Positions 6,405-15,599 of a stretch of DNA of 64,000 nt are shown in pieces. The first letter of the stretch is position 1. Each line of letters opens with the position of its first letter. A program made the position numbers and the translations under genes. The stretch spans positions 1 through 64,000 of the forward strand of contig JBKHXX010000038.1 of NCBI GenBank assembly GCA_046565765.1, read 5' to 3'. The notes under the pieces are model-generated. The model had not been told where the DNA came from. It did not search any database and worked only from the letters and a program-made list of their open reading frames with translations. The stretch is from JBFMCT01 sp046565765. Lineage in GTDB: Bacteria; Actinomycetota; Acidimicrobiia; Acidimicrobiales; AC-14.

Positions 6405-7018
6405 GCCCGAACCGCGGCCAGCACCGACGCGTGGACCCGGTAGATGTCGACCCGGTCGGGGCCGTCGAGGAGGGCGGGGTCCTCGCCGGGGAGCAGGGTG
6501 GTGCCGAACACGGCGTCGGCGATCCGCTCGAGGGTCTCGACGGACATGGCCAGGGTGAGCACGACGATGGCGGAGTCCGCGGGGTGGCACAGCACGTAGG
6601 TGCGGACCAGCCCGGGGGTGTCGCGGATGGCGGGGGCGATGCGCTCCTGCCCCCCCCGCCGCAGGGCCTCGTTCTGGGCGGCCGAACGGGGGCCGTCGAA
6701 CCAGGTGGCCTGGCAGACGGTGGCGTCCGCCATGGCGGCCGGGCCGTCGAGGCTGTCGAGCACGTCGTAGACCTCGTCGGTGGCGAGGGGGAAGGGACGG
6801 GGACCCATGGCCGCCGCGGTGCGGTCGGAGGCCGCCACCGCGTTCTCCTCGGTGTCCCAGAGGGTCACGTTGAGGCCCTGGCGGGTGCCGATCTGCAGCA
6901 TCAGGTGGATGCCCTGGAAGCCGGGGTGACGGTCGATGACGTCGGTCAGGCGGCTGGCGGCGGCAGGCTTGGCGAACTCCTCCGGCAGGTTCCGGACGAT
7001 CTGGACTCTTGCGTGCAT
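6401..7018 (-). CDS. Dimeric alpha-beta barrel (ABM-like) protein
   Basis: 205 aa, ATG at 7018 with GGGAGG four bases upstream. The sequence reads like two tandem ferredoxin-like ABM repeats: strand MHARVQIVRNL, helix, strand HLMLQIGTR...NVTLWDTEENAVAAS, then a second copy with VCQATWFDGPRS and RTYVLCHPADSAIVVLTLAMSVETLERIAD. Such proteins are heme-degrading or cofactor-free monooxygenases, or simply small-ligand binders. First gene of a coupled operon with a 37-aa peptide and a membrane protein. Confidence 0.5.
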   Translation of the reverse strand: MHARVQIVRNLPEEFAKPAAASRLTDVIDRHPGFQGIHLMLQIGTRQGLNVTLWDTEENAVAASDRTAAAMGPRPFPLATDEVYDVLDSLDGPAAMADATVCQATWFDGPRSAAQNEALRRGGQERIAPAIRDTPGLVRTYVLCHPADSAIVVLTLAMSVETLERIADAVFGTTLLPGEDPALLDGPDRVDIYRVHASVLAAVRA

Positions 7019-7123
7019 CGTTCCTCCCGTAGCTCATCTGGATGACAGGAGCACGATGCGCCGATCGGGCCGGCCGCGCATCCGTACGACCACGTCACTC
7101 GAGTACGTACTTCTGCGGGCCGC

Positions 7124-9931
7124 TCAGTCGCGGGCCAGCACCCACGCCGCCAGCTGCGTCCTCGAGGAGAGGTCGAGCTTGGTGAGGATCCGGCTCACGT
7201 GGGTCTCCACCGTCCGCTCGGAGAGCACGAAGTGCTCGGCGATCTCCCGGTTGGACCGGCCCTCGGCCACCAGCGCCGCCACCTCCCGCTCCCGGCGGGT
7301 GAGAGGATCCGAGGGCGCTGCCGCCGCGGCCCGGCTGAGGTGCTCGAGCAGCGCCGCGCTGCGGCGGGCGAGGACGTCCATGCCCAGGCGACCGGCGATG
7401 GCACCCGCCTCTTCGGCCAGCGGCCGGGCGGCGGCCGGCTCGGAGGGGGCGAGGACCCGGGCCCAGTGGAGCAGCGTCTCGCCGAGGTAGGGGAGGAAGC
7501 CCTGGCGGCGGTTGACGACGGCCGCCTCGGCGAAGTGCCGGCACGCGTCCTCGGGACGCCCGAGCAGGGCGGCCAGGCGGCCGAGGACCATCGAGACCGA
7601 GCCACCGCAGCCCAGCGACCCCGCCCCCCCGGCCACGCAGCGGTCGGCGTAGGGCAGCAGGGCGTCGTAGCACGCGCCGGCCCCGTCGGGGTCGCCCAGC
7701 TCGCACGCCGTCTGGGCGAACATGCACATCGTCGGCAGCCAACGACCGTCCCGGGGATGGGTCGGGATGAACGGCTTGACCTCGTCGTGCAGGCGCCGGG
7801 CGGCCTCGATCTCACCGACGGCGGCCGAGATGTGGGCGATGTCGGCCTTGACGATCACGTAGCTGACCATGTCGACCACCGCCATACGGACGGGGTGCTC
7901 GTCGGTCGTCCCCCGCAGCCGCTCGATCTCGCCGGTGAGGGCGAAGGTCAGGCCCACCACCGAGTAGTCCTCCAGGCGCTGGCCCAGGTGACGGGCCTCG
8001 AGGGCCAGCCGCTGCGCCTCGTCGAGGCGGCCGGCAGCCAGGGCCAGGCCGGCCCGGACGATGAGGAGGTGCCAGTCGGCGATGGGACGGTGCAGCCGCT
8101 CCACCACCCGGGCCAGCTCCGCCGCCTCGGCCGACGCGGCGGCCAGGTCGCCGCGCTCGAAGGCCACGTCGAGACGCCACAGGTGCCCCCACATGGCGGC
8201 CATGGCCCGGGCCGGGTCCCGGCCCAGCTCGATCATGCGGGTCCCGAGGCGCTCCCGCTCGGCGATGCCGTCGGGACCCGACACGACGAAGTGGCGGGCG
8301 TTGAGGGCGTCGACGAGGGCGTCGGGGTCCCCGAGCTCCTCGGCCTCGGCCAGGGCGGCACGGCTCTCGGCCTCGGCCGCGGCCGGCGAGTACAGGTCGA
8401 CCCGGATGTGGGCGATCTGGGCCTCGAGCCGGACCCGCAGCGCGTCCGGCTCGGGCGGCATGAGCCGCAGGGCGCGCTCCTTGAGCGACAGCAGCGGCGG
8501 GAGGCTGTTGGTGTCACCCACGCCGGAGACCACCAGGGCGGCCGCGGCGGCGAGGTCGGGCCGTCCCGCGTCCTCGGCCAGGTCGACGGCCCGGCGAGCC
8601 GTCTCCACCGCCCGCACGACGAAGCCGGCGGCGAACTCGGCGATAGCCAGCTCCACCTCCACCTGGGCCCGTTCGGCCCGGTCGGCGGGCCCCAGACGGG
8701 CGGTGCCGGCCGCCGAGCGAAGGAGCCGGGCCGCCTCGTCGAACGCCAGCCGCCGCACCGCGACCCGGGCGGCCCGCCGCAGGCGCTCGACCGCCTCCCT
8801 CCGCTCGCCCGGGGTGCTCGCTCCCCGCAGCCAGTGCAGGGCCAGCTCCCCGACCCGGTCCTCCCGCTCCCCCATCCCGTCCGCTTCGATCAGTGCCGCC
8901 GCCCGCCGGTGCAGCTCCACCCGGCGGGGCGACGGGAGCGAGGCGTAGAGGGCGCCCCGCACCAGCCCGTGGCTGAACCGGACCAGGCCGGGCGCGTCGT
9001 GGTCGAACACCAGCACGCCCCCCTGCACGCCGGCTTCCACCTCGGCGCCCACGGGCCGGCCGTGCAGCCGTTCGAGGACGGGCACCTCGAACTCGTCCCC
9101 CAGCACGCTGGCCGCGCCCACCACGGCGAGCACGGGCTCGCCCAGCTGGGCCAGCCGGCGGGTGAGGACGGCTCGCAGCTCCACCGGCATCCAGCCCGAG
9201 GACGTGTCGGCGGGGATGGGCTCCTCGGCCAGCAGCCGGCTGAGCTCCCGGACGTAGAGCGGGTTGCCGCCGCTCTGGCGCAGGACCCACTCCGCCGCCT
9301 CCGCGTCGGGATGGCCGGCCAGGTACTCGGCCACGTCGCCCAGCGTCAGCGGGGGCAGGCGGAGGGCGGTGACGGTGGCCCGGCCCAGGATCGACCCCAG
9401 GGTGGATTCCAGCGCAGAGCCGGGCTCGGGGTCCCGGGAGGTGGCGAGGAGCAGCACGGGCAGGTCCCCCACCTCGGCGGTCAGCACCCGCAGCAGGTGG
9501 AGGGAGGCGTCGTCGGCCCACTGCACGTCGTCGAGGGCGATGACGACCGGTCCCCCCGAGGCGTGGGACGCCTCCGCCAGAGCGCCGAGAGCCTCTTCGG
9601 CGATCTCCAGCAGCCGGCCCGACCGCTGGTCGGGCCCGACGGCCGTGTCCCCGTCGGGGACCGGGAACGGGATGCCGAGGCGGCGGAACGCCTGGCGCCA
9701 CGGGCGGTACACCACCGTGGCGTCCTCGACGGCCCGGCCCCAGGCGAACCGGGCGCCGGCAAGCGCCGCCTCGGCGGCGAACTCGTCGACGAGCCGCGTC
9801 TTCCCTCCGCCCGCCTCCGCCAGGATCACCGTCACCGAGCCGCGGCCCTCGCAGGCCCGGCGGTAGGCCTCGTGCAGCCGGGCCAGCTCCCCGGCCCGGG
9901 CCACGAAGCGCTCTCCGGCGATCTGGCCCAT
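7124..9931 (-). CDS. Large ATP-binding LuxR-family regulator (LAL/MalT-like)
   Basis: 935 aa. Residues 38-45 form a Walker A loop (AEAGGGKT), followed by a Walker B VVIALDDVQWADD; the middle 500 aa are Ala/Leu-rich helices of the TPR-like type; the last 60 aa are a LuxR HTH (LTRREREVAALVAEGRSNREIAEHFVLSERTVETHV). This is a signal-responsive STAND-type activator in which ATP binding and the helical repeats gate the DNA-binding domain. The target and inducer are unknown. The C-terminal HTH is intact and the length is typical. Confidence 0.9.
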   Translation of the reverse strand: MGQIAGERFVARAGELARLHEAYRRACEGRGSVTVILAEAGGGKTRLVDEFAAEAALAGARFAWGRAVEDATVVYRPWRQAFRRLGIPFPVPDGDTAVGPDQRSGRLLEIAEEALGALAEASHASGGPVVIALDDVQWADDASLHLLRVLTAEVGDLPVLLLATSRDPEPGSALESTLGSILGRATVTALRLPPLTLGDVAEYLAGHPDAEAAEWVLRQSGGNPLYVRELSRLLAEEPIPADTSSGWMPVELRAVLTRRLAQLGEPVLAVVGAASVLGDEFEVPVLERLHGRPVGAEVEAGVQGGVLVFDHDAPGLVRFSHGLVRGALYASLPSPRRVELHRRAAALIEADGMGEREDRVGELALHWLRGASTPGERREAVERLRRAARVAVRRLAFDEAARLLRSAAGTARLGPADRAERAQVEVELAIAEFAAGFVVRAVETARRAVDLAEDAGRPDLAAAAALVVSGVGDTNSLPPLLSLKERALRLMPPEPDALRVRLEAQIAHIRVDLYSPAAAEAESRAALAEAEELGDPDALVDALNARHFVVSGPDGIAERERLGTRMIELGRDPARAMAAMWGHLWRLDVAFERGDLAAASAEAAELARVVERLHRPIADWHLLIVRAGLALAAGRLDEAQRLALEARHLGQRLEDYSVVGLTFALTGEIERLRGTTDEHPVRMAVVDMVSYVIVKADIAHISAAVGEIEAARRLHDEVKPFIPTHPRDGRWLPTMCMFAQTACELGDPDGAGACYDALLPYADRCVAGGAGSLGCGGSVSMVLGRLAALLGRPEDACRHFAEAAVVNRRQGFLPYLGETLLHWARVLAPSEPAAARPLAEEAGAIAGRLGMDVLARRSAALLEHLSRAAAAAPSDPLTRREREVAALVAEGRSNREIAEHFVLSERTVETHVSRILTKLDLSSRTQLAAWVLARD

Positions 9932-9991
9932 GCCGCATTCTCGCCGGGCGGAGCGGGGCGGGGGGGCGTTGACCCGTACTGTGCTCCCCCG

Positions 9992-11194
9992 ATGGCGGTT
10001 ACCGGACCGGTCGGTCTGCAGGAGCTACGGGTGCGAGGCTTCCGGTCGGCGCGCCGCACCACCGTGCGGCCCGGGCGGGTGACGATCCTCGTGGGGGAGG
10101 CCAACGCCGGGAAGTCGAACCTGCTGGCCGCCGCCCGTGCCGTGCTCGACCCCGGCTGTGGCCTGTCGCCGGCCGACGCCACCGTGGGCGGCGACGGGCG
10201 GATCGTGCTCGAGGCCGACCTCGTCGGCCGGGGACGGGCCCGGCTCCTGCTCGAGCCCGACGGCCGGCTGGTGGCCGAGCGCGACGGCACCCCGCCGGTG
10301 CTGTTCCTGCCCAGCGAGCTGCGGGCCGGGGCCGTGCTGGCCGAGCCCGTGCCCTCGGGCGGGGAGTTCGAGAGCCTGAAGCAGGCGATCGCCGAGCAGG
10401 CCCAGCCGCCCCGTCACTCCCGAGCCGCCCCGGCTACAGGGCTCGTCAAGGGCCTCGACCGCTGCGCCGACCTGGGGCTCACCGGCGCCGTCGTGCTCGT
10501 CGAGGAGCCGGAGCTGTACCTGCGGCCCCAGGCCCAGCGCTACCTCGCCCGCCAGCTCCGCTGCCTGGCCGACGCCGGCAACCAGGTGCTGTTCTCGACC
10601 CACTCCCCCGCCTTCCTCAACGTCAGCCGCCTGGAGGAGCTGGTGCTGGTGGGCAACGACCGGGTGGAGGGGACGACCGTCTTCCAGCCTGGCCCGCTGC
10701 CGGCCGGGGACGACTTCCGCACCATGAGCGAGTTCGACGCCGAGCGGGGCGAGCTGTTTCTGGCCCGGGTCGCCGTCCTGGTGGAGGGACGGACGGAGAA
10801 GCTGGCCCTGCCCCACGTGTTCCGGGCCCTCGGCCACGACCCCGACCGTGCGGCCATCTCCATCGTCGAGTGCGGGGGCAAGGGGAACATCCCCGTGCTG
10901 GCTCGGGTATGCCGGGCCTGCGGCGTGCCCGTCCTGGCCGTCCACGACCGGGACGCCGCCTCCGGTCGCCGGCCGTCGCCCACCGAGCAGGCCGCCCACA
11001 AGCTCATCGCCGAGATCGTCGGCCCCGACAACGTGGTGGAGCTGGCCCCCGACTTCGAGGGCGTGAGCGGCCTGCGCAAGGACCGCCACAAGCCCGAGCA
11101 GGCGTGGCGGCACTTCCGCTCGCTGCGGGCCGATCAGATCCCCGAGCCACTCCGTGCCGTCGTGCACCGCACCCTGGAGCTGGCCCGGGGCTGA
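9992..11194 (+). CDS. Compact OLD-family ATPase/TOPRIM nuclease
   Basis: 400 aa. An SMC/ABC-like ATPase: P-loop GEANAGKS (residues 35-42) and a fused signature/Walker B/H-loop VVLVEEPELYL...NQVLFSTHSPAFLNV; then a TOPRIM domain with the conserved Glu (VAVLVEGRTEKLALPHV) and DxD (VLAVHDRDA). This is the architecture of class 1 OLD (overcoming lysogenization defect) endonucleases, often antiviral. It is much shorter than the usual 530-600 aa because the segment between P-loop and signature is reduced to about 130 aa. No UvrD-type helicase adjoins, so it is not a Gabija pair. It starts 60 bases from the divergent LuxR gene. Confidence 0.8.
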   Translation: MAVTGPVGLQELRVRGFRSARRTTVRPGRVTILVGEANAGKSNLLAAARAVLDPGCGLSPADATVGGDGRIVLEADLVGRGRARLLLEPDGRLVAERDGTPPVLFLPSELRAGAVLAEPVPSGGEFESLKQAIAEQAQPPRHSRAAPATGLVKGLDRCADLGLTGAVVLVEEPELYLRPQAQRYLARQLRCLADAGNQVLFSTHSPAFLNVSRLEELVLVGNDRVEGTTVFQPGPLPAGDDFRTMSEFDAERGELFLARVAVLVEGRTEKLALPHVFRALGHDPDRAAISIVECGGKGNIPVLARVCRACGVPVLAVHDRDAASGRRPSPTEQAAHKLIAEIVGPDNVVELAPDFEGVSGLRKDRHKPEQAWRHFRSLRADQIPEPLRAVVHRTLELARG

Positions 11195-11230
11195 GGGGGC
11201 GACGACGGCGCGGTCGGTCAAATGAGCGGG

Positions 11231-11791
11231 TCAGGCGGCCCGGTAGAAGAAGTAGTCGGCGGTGTAGAAGACCGGGGCGGTGGCGCCCACCGAGGCGGCG
11301 TCGCAGCCGTCGGTGGGGGCGACGCCGCCGCTCGTGTTGACCCGCTGGATGAAGGCCACGTCGCTGAACGTGCCGCCCGCGGGGGCGTTGGTGGGCGTGG
11401 CCTCGAGCAGCAGCCAGGGGATCGCCCCGGGGATGGGCGCGGGCGCCGAGCCGGCCCGGGTGGCCGTGACCGAGCTGCCGTCCAGAGCCGTCCACGTCGG
11501 TCCGCCGTAGTGGAGGGCGAACGGCTTGTGCCCGCGCTCCAGCAGCACCGCCTGGGGCGCCTGGAGCACCCAGCCGCCGGCTTGGCAGGCGTAGACCTGG
11601 AACCCCACGGCCGAGCCCATGCTCGCCAGCTTGTGGCCGGCCGGTACGGCGATGGCGGCGGGCACGTCGGGGGGCGAGTGGGGGCTGGCGGCCGCGGCCA
11701 GGTAGGTCGTGCCGGCCAGGAGACCGGTCACGGCTGCTCCTGCGGCGGCGACCGCGGCCAGGCGCCGGCCGGTGGTGCCGATGATGCTCAT
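11231..11791 (-). CDS. Secreted DUF3455-like protein
   Basis: 186 aa, ATG at 11791 with GGAGGAA seven bases upstream. The N-terminus is a signal peptide (RR, then AAVAAAGAAVTGLLAGTTYLAAAAS). The rest fits the DUF3455 pattern: an early VPAAIAVPAGHKLA, GFQVYACQ with the conserved Cys, WVLQAPQAVL, HYGGPTWTALDGS, then WLLLEA, IQRVNTSGG and YTADYFFYRA at the end. Members are exported beta-rich proteins of unknown function found in fungi and bacteria. It is divergent from the FHA-HTH gene. Confidence 0.75.
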   Translation of the reverse strand: MSIIGTTGRRLAAVAAAGAAVTGLLAGTTYLAAAASPHSPPDVPAAIAVPAGHKLASMGSAVGFQVYACQAGGWVLQAPQAVLLERGHKPFALHYGGPTWTALDGSSVTATRAGSAPAPIPGAIPWLLLEATPTNAPAGGTFSDVAFIQRVNTSGGVAPTDGCDAASVGATAPVFYTADYFFYRAA

Positions 11792-11965
11792 TGCGATTCC
11801 TCCTCGGAAGTGGTCGAGGAGGTGATCGTCCGCTTCGAGCGGGTCGCTCGGAATGGCCGTCGCGGCCGCGATTGGCCGTCGATCCGCGACGCCGACCTGT
11901 CCGGAAGGTAAGGACGCGGCCGGTGCCGGGGGGGTGCCAGCAGGTAGCCTTGGGGCGATCTCACC

Positions 11966-12571
11966 GTGCCGGCATTTCTCGAAGTCTGGAGCGACCAGGG
12001 CGCCCGGCTGGTGCCCCTCGAGGCCGGCCGGGTCACGTTGGGGCGGGCGGAGACCAACGACGTCCCCTTGCCGTGGGACAAGAAGGCTTCCCGCCTCCAC
12101 GCCGTGCTCGAGCACCTGGCCGCCGGATGGTGCGTGCGCGACCTGAGCTCCCGCAACGGCACGTTCCTCAACGGCGAGCGGGTGGACCGCGACCGCCCCC
12201 TCGGCCCGGGTGACGAGATCCGGGTCGGGGGGACCCGCCTGGTGTTCCGGGCCGAGCGGGCGCCGGGCGACCCCGGGCTCACCGAGGGGGCGGAGCGCCC
12301 ACCCGACCTCACCCCCAGGGAGCGTGAGGTGCTGGTGGCCCTGTTCCGCCCCGCCCTGGCCGGAGAGGTGTTCTCCGAGCCGGCGTCCACCCGGGAGATC
12401 GCCAAGGCCCTGTCGGTCAGCGAGCCGGCGGTGAAGCAGCACCTGCTGCGGCTGTACGACAAGTTCGGCATCTACGAGGGCGGCGAGCGGCGCCGGGTGC
12501 GGCTGGCCAACGAGGCGCTGCGCCGGGGCGCGGTGAGCCTGGCCGAGGTCCGCAGCGCCCGTCGCGACTAG
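11966..12571 (+). CDS. FHA-domain protein with C-terminal winged-helix/HTH
   Basis: 201 aa, GTG start. Residues about 10-95 are an FHA phosphothreonine-binding domain (VTLGRAETNDV; ASRLHAVLEH; RDLSSRNGTFLNG). Residues about 112-190 form a LuxR-like HTH (LTPREREVLVAL, ASTREIAKALSVSEPAVKQHLLRLYDKFG). This is a DNA-binding protein whose activity is likely controlled by Thr phosphorylation. It ends two bases before a Ser/Thr kinase gene, so the kinase is the obvious phosphorylating partner. Confidence 0.85.
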   Translation: MPAFLEVWSDQGARLVPLEAGRVTLGRAETNDVPLPWDKKASRLHAVLEHLAAGWCVRDLSSRNGTFLNGERVDRDRPLGPGDEIRVGGTRLVFRAERAPGDPGLTEGAERPPDLTPREREVLVALFRPALAGEVFSEPASTREIAKALSVSEPAVKQHLLRLYDKFGIYEGGERRRVRLANEALRRGAVSLAEVRSARRD

Positions 12572-12573
12572 GG

Positions 12574-14607
12574 GTGGACGCCGTCGACCTCGGCCTGGAG
12601 GGCCTGGAGGACGTCGAGGAGATCGGCCGGGGCGGCTTCGGCGTGGTCTACCGGGCCCGCCAGCCCGCCCTCAACCGCATGGTGGCGGTGAAGGTGCTGG
12701 GCACCGCCCTGGACGAGGCCGACCGGGAGCGGGTGGCCCGCGAGGCGTGGGCCATGGGGACCCTCTCGGGCCACCCCAACATCGTCAACGTGCTCGACGT
12801 GGGAGCGACCACCTCGGGCGCCCACTACATCACCATGAGCTACCTGGCCCAGGGCTCGCTGGCCGCCCGGCTGGCGACCGAGGGGCCGCTCACCTGGAAC
12901 GAGGCCGTCCGCATCGCCATCAAGCTGGCGGGGGCGGTGGAGACCGCCCACCGGGCGGGCACGCTCCACCGGGACATCAAGCCCGAGAACGTGCTCATGT
13001 CGGACTACGGCGAACCGCAGCTGGCCGACTTCGGCATCGCCCGGGTGGAGGGCCGGTTCGAGAAGGCGACGGGCCAGTTCACCGCCTCGGTGGTGCACGC
13101 CGCCCCCGAGGTGCTCGACGGCGAGGCGATCGGGGTGGCCGCCGACGTGTACTCCCTCGGCTCGACGCTCTACACCATGCTGGCCGGCCGTCCCGCCTTC
13201 GGCCGGCGGTCGGAGGACACCCTCGCCGCCCTCCTCATGCGCATCGTGCGCGACCCCCCGCCCGACCTGCGACCGAGGGGCGTCCCCGACGCGGTGTGCC
13301 GGGTGGTGGAGCAGGCCATGCACAAGGAACCCGCCCGGCGCCCGTCGTCGGCCGCCGAGCTCGGCCGCCAGCTCCAGGAGGTGCAACGGCGGGCGGGGCT
13401 GCCGGTGACCGACATGGCCGTCGCCCTCCCCGCACCGGCGGCCGGGCGGGCGGCGGCGGGCGGGTTGGGGTCGGGGGTCGAAGGCCACGGGGACGAAGGC
13501 GAGGAGACCGAGGCCCCGCCGTCCCCGGCCGAGGAGGGGGCGCCCCGGCGGGTGGTGGCCCTGGCGGCGATGGCGGCCGCGCTGGTGGCCTCCATCGTCC
13601 TGGGCGTGGTGCTCGGGGGTGGCGGCGAGGACGGCGACGGCGGGGTGGACGAGGCCTCGTCGACGGGCCCGACCACGGCGGGCCCGGCGGCCACCGTCCC
13701 GCTGCCGGCGGGAGGGGTGCGGGTGGGGACCGACCCGACCGCGGTGGCCAGCGACCCCCGGTCCGGGCGGGTCTACGTGGCCAACTCCGGTTCGCTGAGC
13801 GTGTCCGTGCTGGACGGGACGACCCGCCAGGTGATCGCCACCGTCGCCCTCCCCTCGCGACCGTGGGGCATCGCCCTGAACCAGCGCACCGGCCGGGTGT
13901 ACGTCACCACCGCCGAGTCGGCCGTCACCGTGATCGACAGCGCGACCAACGCCGTCACCGCCACCGTGCCGCTGGCGTCGCGCCCGTGGGGTGTCGCCAT
14001 CAACCACCGGGCCAACCGCATCTACGTGGCCACGTCGGATGCGTCGGTGGCGGTCATCGACGGCGAGACCGACACGGTGGCCGGCTCGGTGGCGGTGTCG
14101 GCCCGGCCGTGGGCGGTGGCCGTCATCCCCGAGACCAACCGGGTGTACGTGACGTCGCAGGAGTCGGGGACGCTCTCGGTGATCGACGGGGCGGCGGGCA
14201 GCGTGGTGGCCGACGTGGACCTGGGGGCGAAGGGCTGCGGGGTGGCCACCAACCCTCGGGCCAACCGCATCTACGTGACCGGCCTGGAGTCGGGCGTGGT
14301 GACGGTCGTCGACGGCGCGTCGAACACCGTGGTGGAGCGGATCCCCACCCCCGCCACCGCCTGCGGCATCGCCGTCAACTCCCAGACCAACCGCGTCTAC
14401 GTGGCCACCCAGGAGAGCGGGTCGGTGTCGGTCATCGACGCCTCGGCCCGGGCCGTGCTCGCCACCCGCTCGCTGTTTGGGCCGGGGCGGGCCACCGAGG
14501 TGCTGCCCAACGACGTGGACGTGAACCCCCAGGGGGAGGGCGTCTACGCCGTCAACAAGTCCGCCGGCAGCCTGGTGGCGGCGGCGGGCGACCTCCAGCC
14601 GTCATGA
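12574..14607 (+). CDS. Membrane Ser/Thr protein kinase with extracellular YVTN beta-propeller
   Basis: 677 aa, GTG start two bases after the FHA-HTH gene. The N-terminal Hanks kinase looks active: GRGGFGVV loop (residues 19-26), Lys40 in VAVKVL, HRDIKPEN (132 on), DFGIA. A juxtamembrane region leads to one transmembrane helix (about 326-345), then seven or so YVTN-type repeats of about 42 aa (WGIALNQRTGRVYVTT, TVIDSATNAV) forming an extracellular propeller. Probable role: senses an extracellular ligand and signals to the adjacent FHA-domain regulator. Stop overlaps the convergent epimerase gene by 6 bases. Confidence 0.9.
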   Translation: MDAVDLGLEGLEDVEEIGRGGFGVVYRARQPALNRMVAVKVLGTALDEADRERVAREAWAMGTLSGHPNIVNVLDVGATTSGAHYITMSYLAQGSLAARLATEGPLTWNEAVRIAIKLAGAVETAHRAGTLHRDIKPENVLMSDYGEPQLADFGIARVEGRFEKATGQFTASVVHAAPEVLDGEAIGVAADVYSLGSTLYTMLAGRPAFGRRSEDTLAALLMRIVRDPPPDLRPRGVPDAVCRVVEQAMHKEPARRPSSAAELGRQLQEVQRRAGLPVTDMAVALPAPAAGRAAAGGLGSGVEGHGDEGEETEAPPSPAEEGAPRRVVALAAMAAALVASIVLGVVLGGGGEDGDGGVDEASSTGPTTAGPAATVPLPAGGVRVGTDPTAVASDPRSGRVYVANSGSLSVSVLDGTTRQVIATVALPSRPWGIALNQRTGRVYVTTAESAVTVIDSATNAVTATVPLASRPWGVAINHRANRIYVATSDASVAVIDGETDTVAGSVAVSARPWAVAVIPETNRVYVTSQESGTLSVIDGAAGSVVADVDLGAKGCGVATNPRANRIYVTGLESGVVTVVDGASNTVVERIPTPATACGIAVNSQTNRVYVATQESGSVSVIDASARAVLATRSLFGPGRATEVLPNDVDVNPQGEGVYAVNKSAGSLVAAAGDLQPS

Positions 14608-15537
14608 GGGCGGTTCCGGGCGGACGCCCCACGTCATGGTGTGCCGGGCGCCCGGAGCCAGGACGGCCAGGCCGTCGCCCGAGTTGAGGGCGTCGGGGGC
14701 GCACGTCATGGGCTCCACGGCCAGGGTGCGGCGCCGGTAGCGGTCGGGCAGGTCGTCGCCGGTGAACACCTGCCACCAGCGCACCGACGCGTCGCCCCAC
14801 ACGACGACGCGGCGGCCGTCCGGCGTCGTGACGGCGGCCTCGACCCGCCCGTCGGGGCCGCGGGCCAAGTCGGTGAAGGCGTTGTCGACCTGGCGGTCGC
14901 CGGCGGGACGGGAGCCGTCGAAGGCGAACGGCGTGCCCGCGGTGGGGTGGCGGCCGGTGGGGGCGAGGCGGTCGTCGGTCGCCACGTAGGTGGCGGCCCC
15001 CAGGTCGAGGACCACGTCGTCCACCGCCGAACCGCCGAGGCACAGGTAGGGGTGGACGGCGGCCCCGTACGGGCAGGGCGACCGACCCACGTTGGTGGCG
15101 GTCAGCCGGGACACGAGCCCACCGGGCTCGAGGTCGTAGGACACGGTGAAGGCGAGGGGGAACGGCCAGCCGGGATGGGCCAGGAGGGTGGCGGCCAGCG
15201 TGATGCCCCCGGGCCGGTGCCCGACCGGTGCCCAGGCCAGCGTGCGGACCAGGCCGTGGAGGGCGTGGCCCCGCTCGGGCTCGGTGATCCACAGCTGCTG
15301 CGGGGTGGACTCCCAGCTCCAGCGGCCGTCCACGACGCGGTTGGGCCACGGGGCCAGGAGCTGGCCCTGGCAGCCGATCGGCGGCGTGTCCGGGCCGTCG
15401 AACGGCTCGATCACCGCCCGCCCGGCCACCTCGTAGGCCCGCACGGTGGCGCCCGACTCGCTGACCACCACCCGCTGGTCTCCGGCCACCAGCTCGTGGA
15501 GCCGGCCGACGGGCCCCACCCGCTCGTCCGCGCTCAC
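14602..15537 (-). CDS. Aldose 1-epimerase family protein
   Basis: 311 aa with the galactose-mutarotase fold: LLAPWPNRVVDGRW near the N-terminus, HALHGLVR containing the first catalytic His, YGAAVHPYL with the second His, and LAVEPMTCAPDALNSG bearing the general base Glu. Interconverts alpha and beta anomers of hexoses or acts on a related sugar. The YceC/GalM-like motifs suggest an active enzyme; the sugar is unknown. Confidence 0.87.
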   Translation of the reverse strand: MSADERVGPVGRLHELVAGDQRVVVSESGATVRAYEVAGRAVIEPFDGPDTPPIGCQGQLLAPWPNRVVDGRWSWESTPQQLWITEPERGHALHGLVRTLAWAPVGHRPGGITLAATLLAHPGWPFPLAFTVSYDLEPGGLVSRLTATNVGRSPCPYGAAVHPYLCLGGSAVDDVVLDLGAATYVATDDRLAPTGRHPTAGTPFAFDGSRPAGDRQVDNAFTDLARGPDGRVEAAVTTPDGRRVVVWGDASVRWWQVFTGDDLPDRYRRRTLAVEPMTCAPDALNSGDGLAVLAPGARHTMTWGVRPEPPS

Positions 15538-15599
15538 CGCACCGAACCTATCCGTACGCTCTACCGTGTCGCCGCGGCGGCTGGGGGAGGGGAGCTCAG

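Noticed and set aside
7199..9991. Long plus-strand open frame antisense to the LuxR regulator
   Set aside because: Low-complexity product typical of antisense frames in GC-rich DNA; the real gene on this frame starts at 9992.
9992..11194. Gabija (GajA) nuclease
   Set aside because: No UvrD-type helicase (GajB) gene adjoins and the protein is far shorter than GajA.
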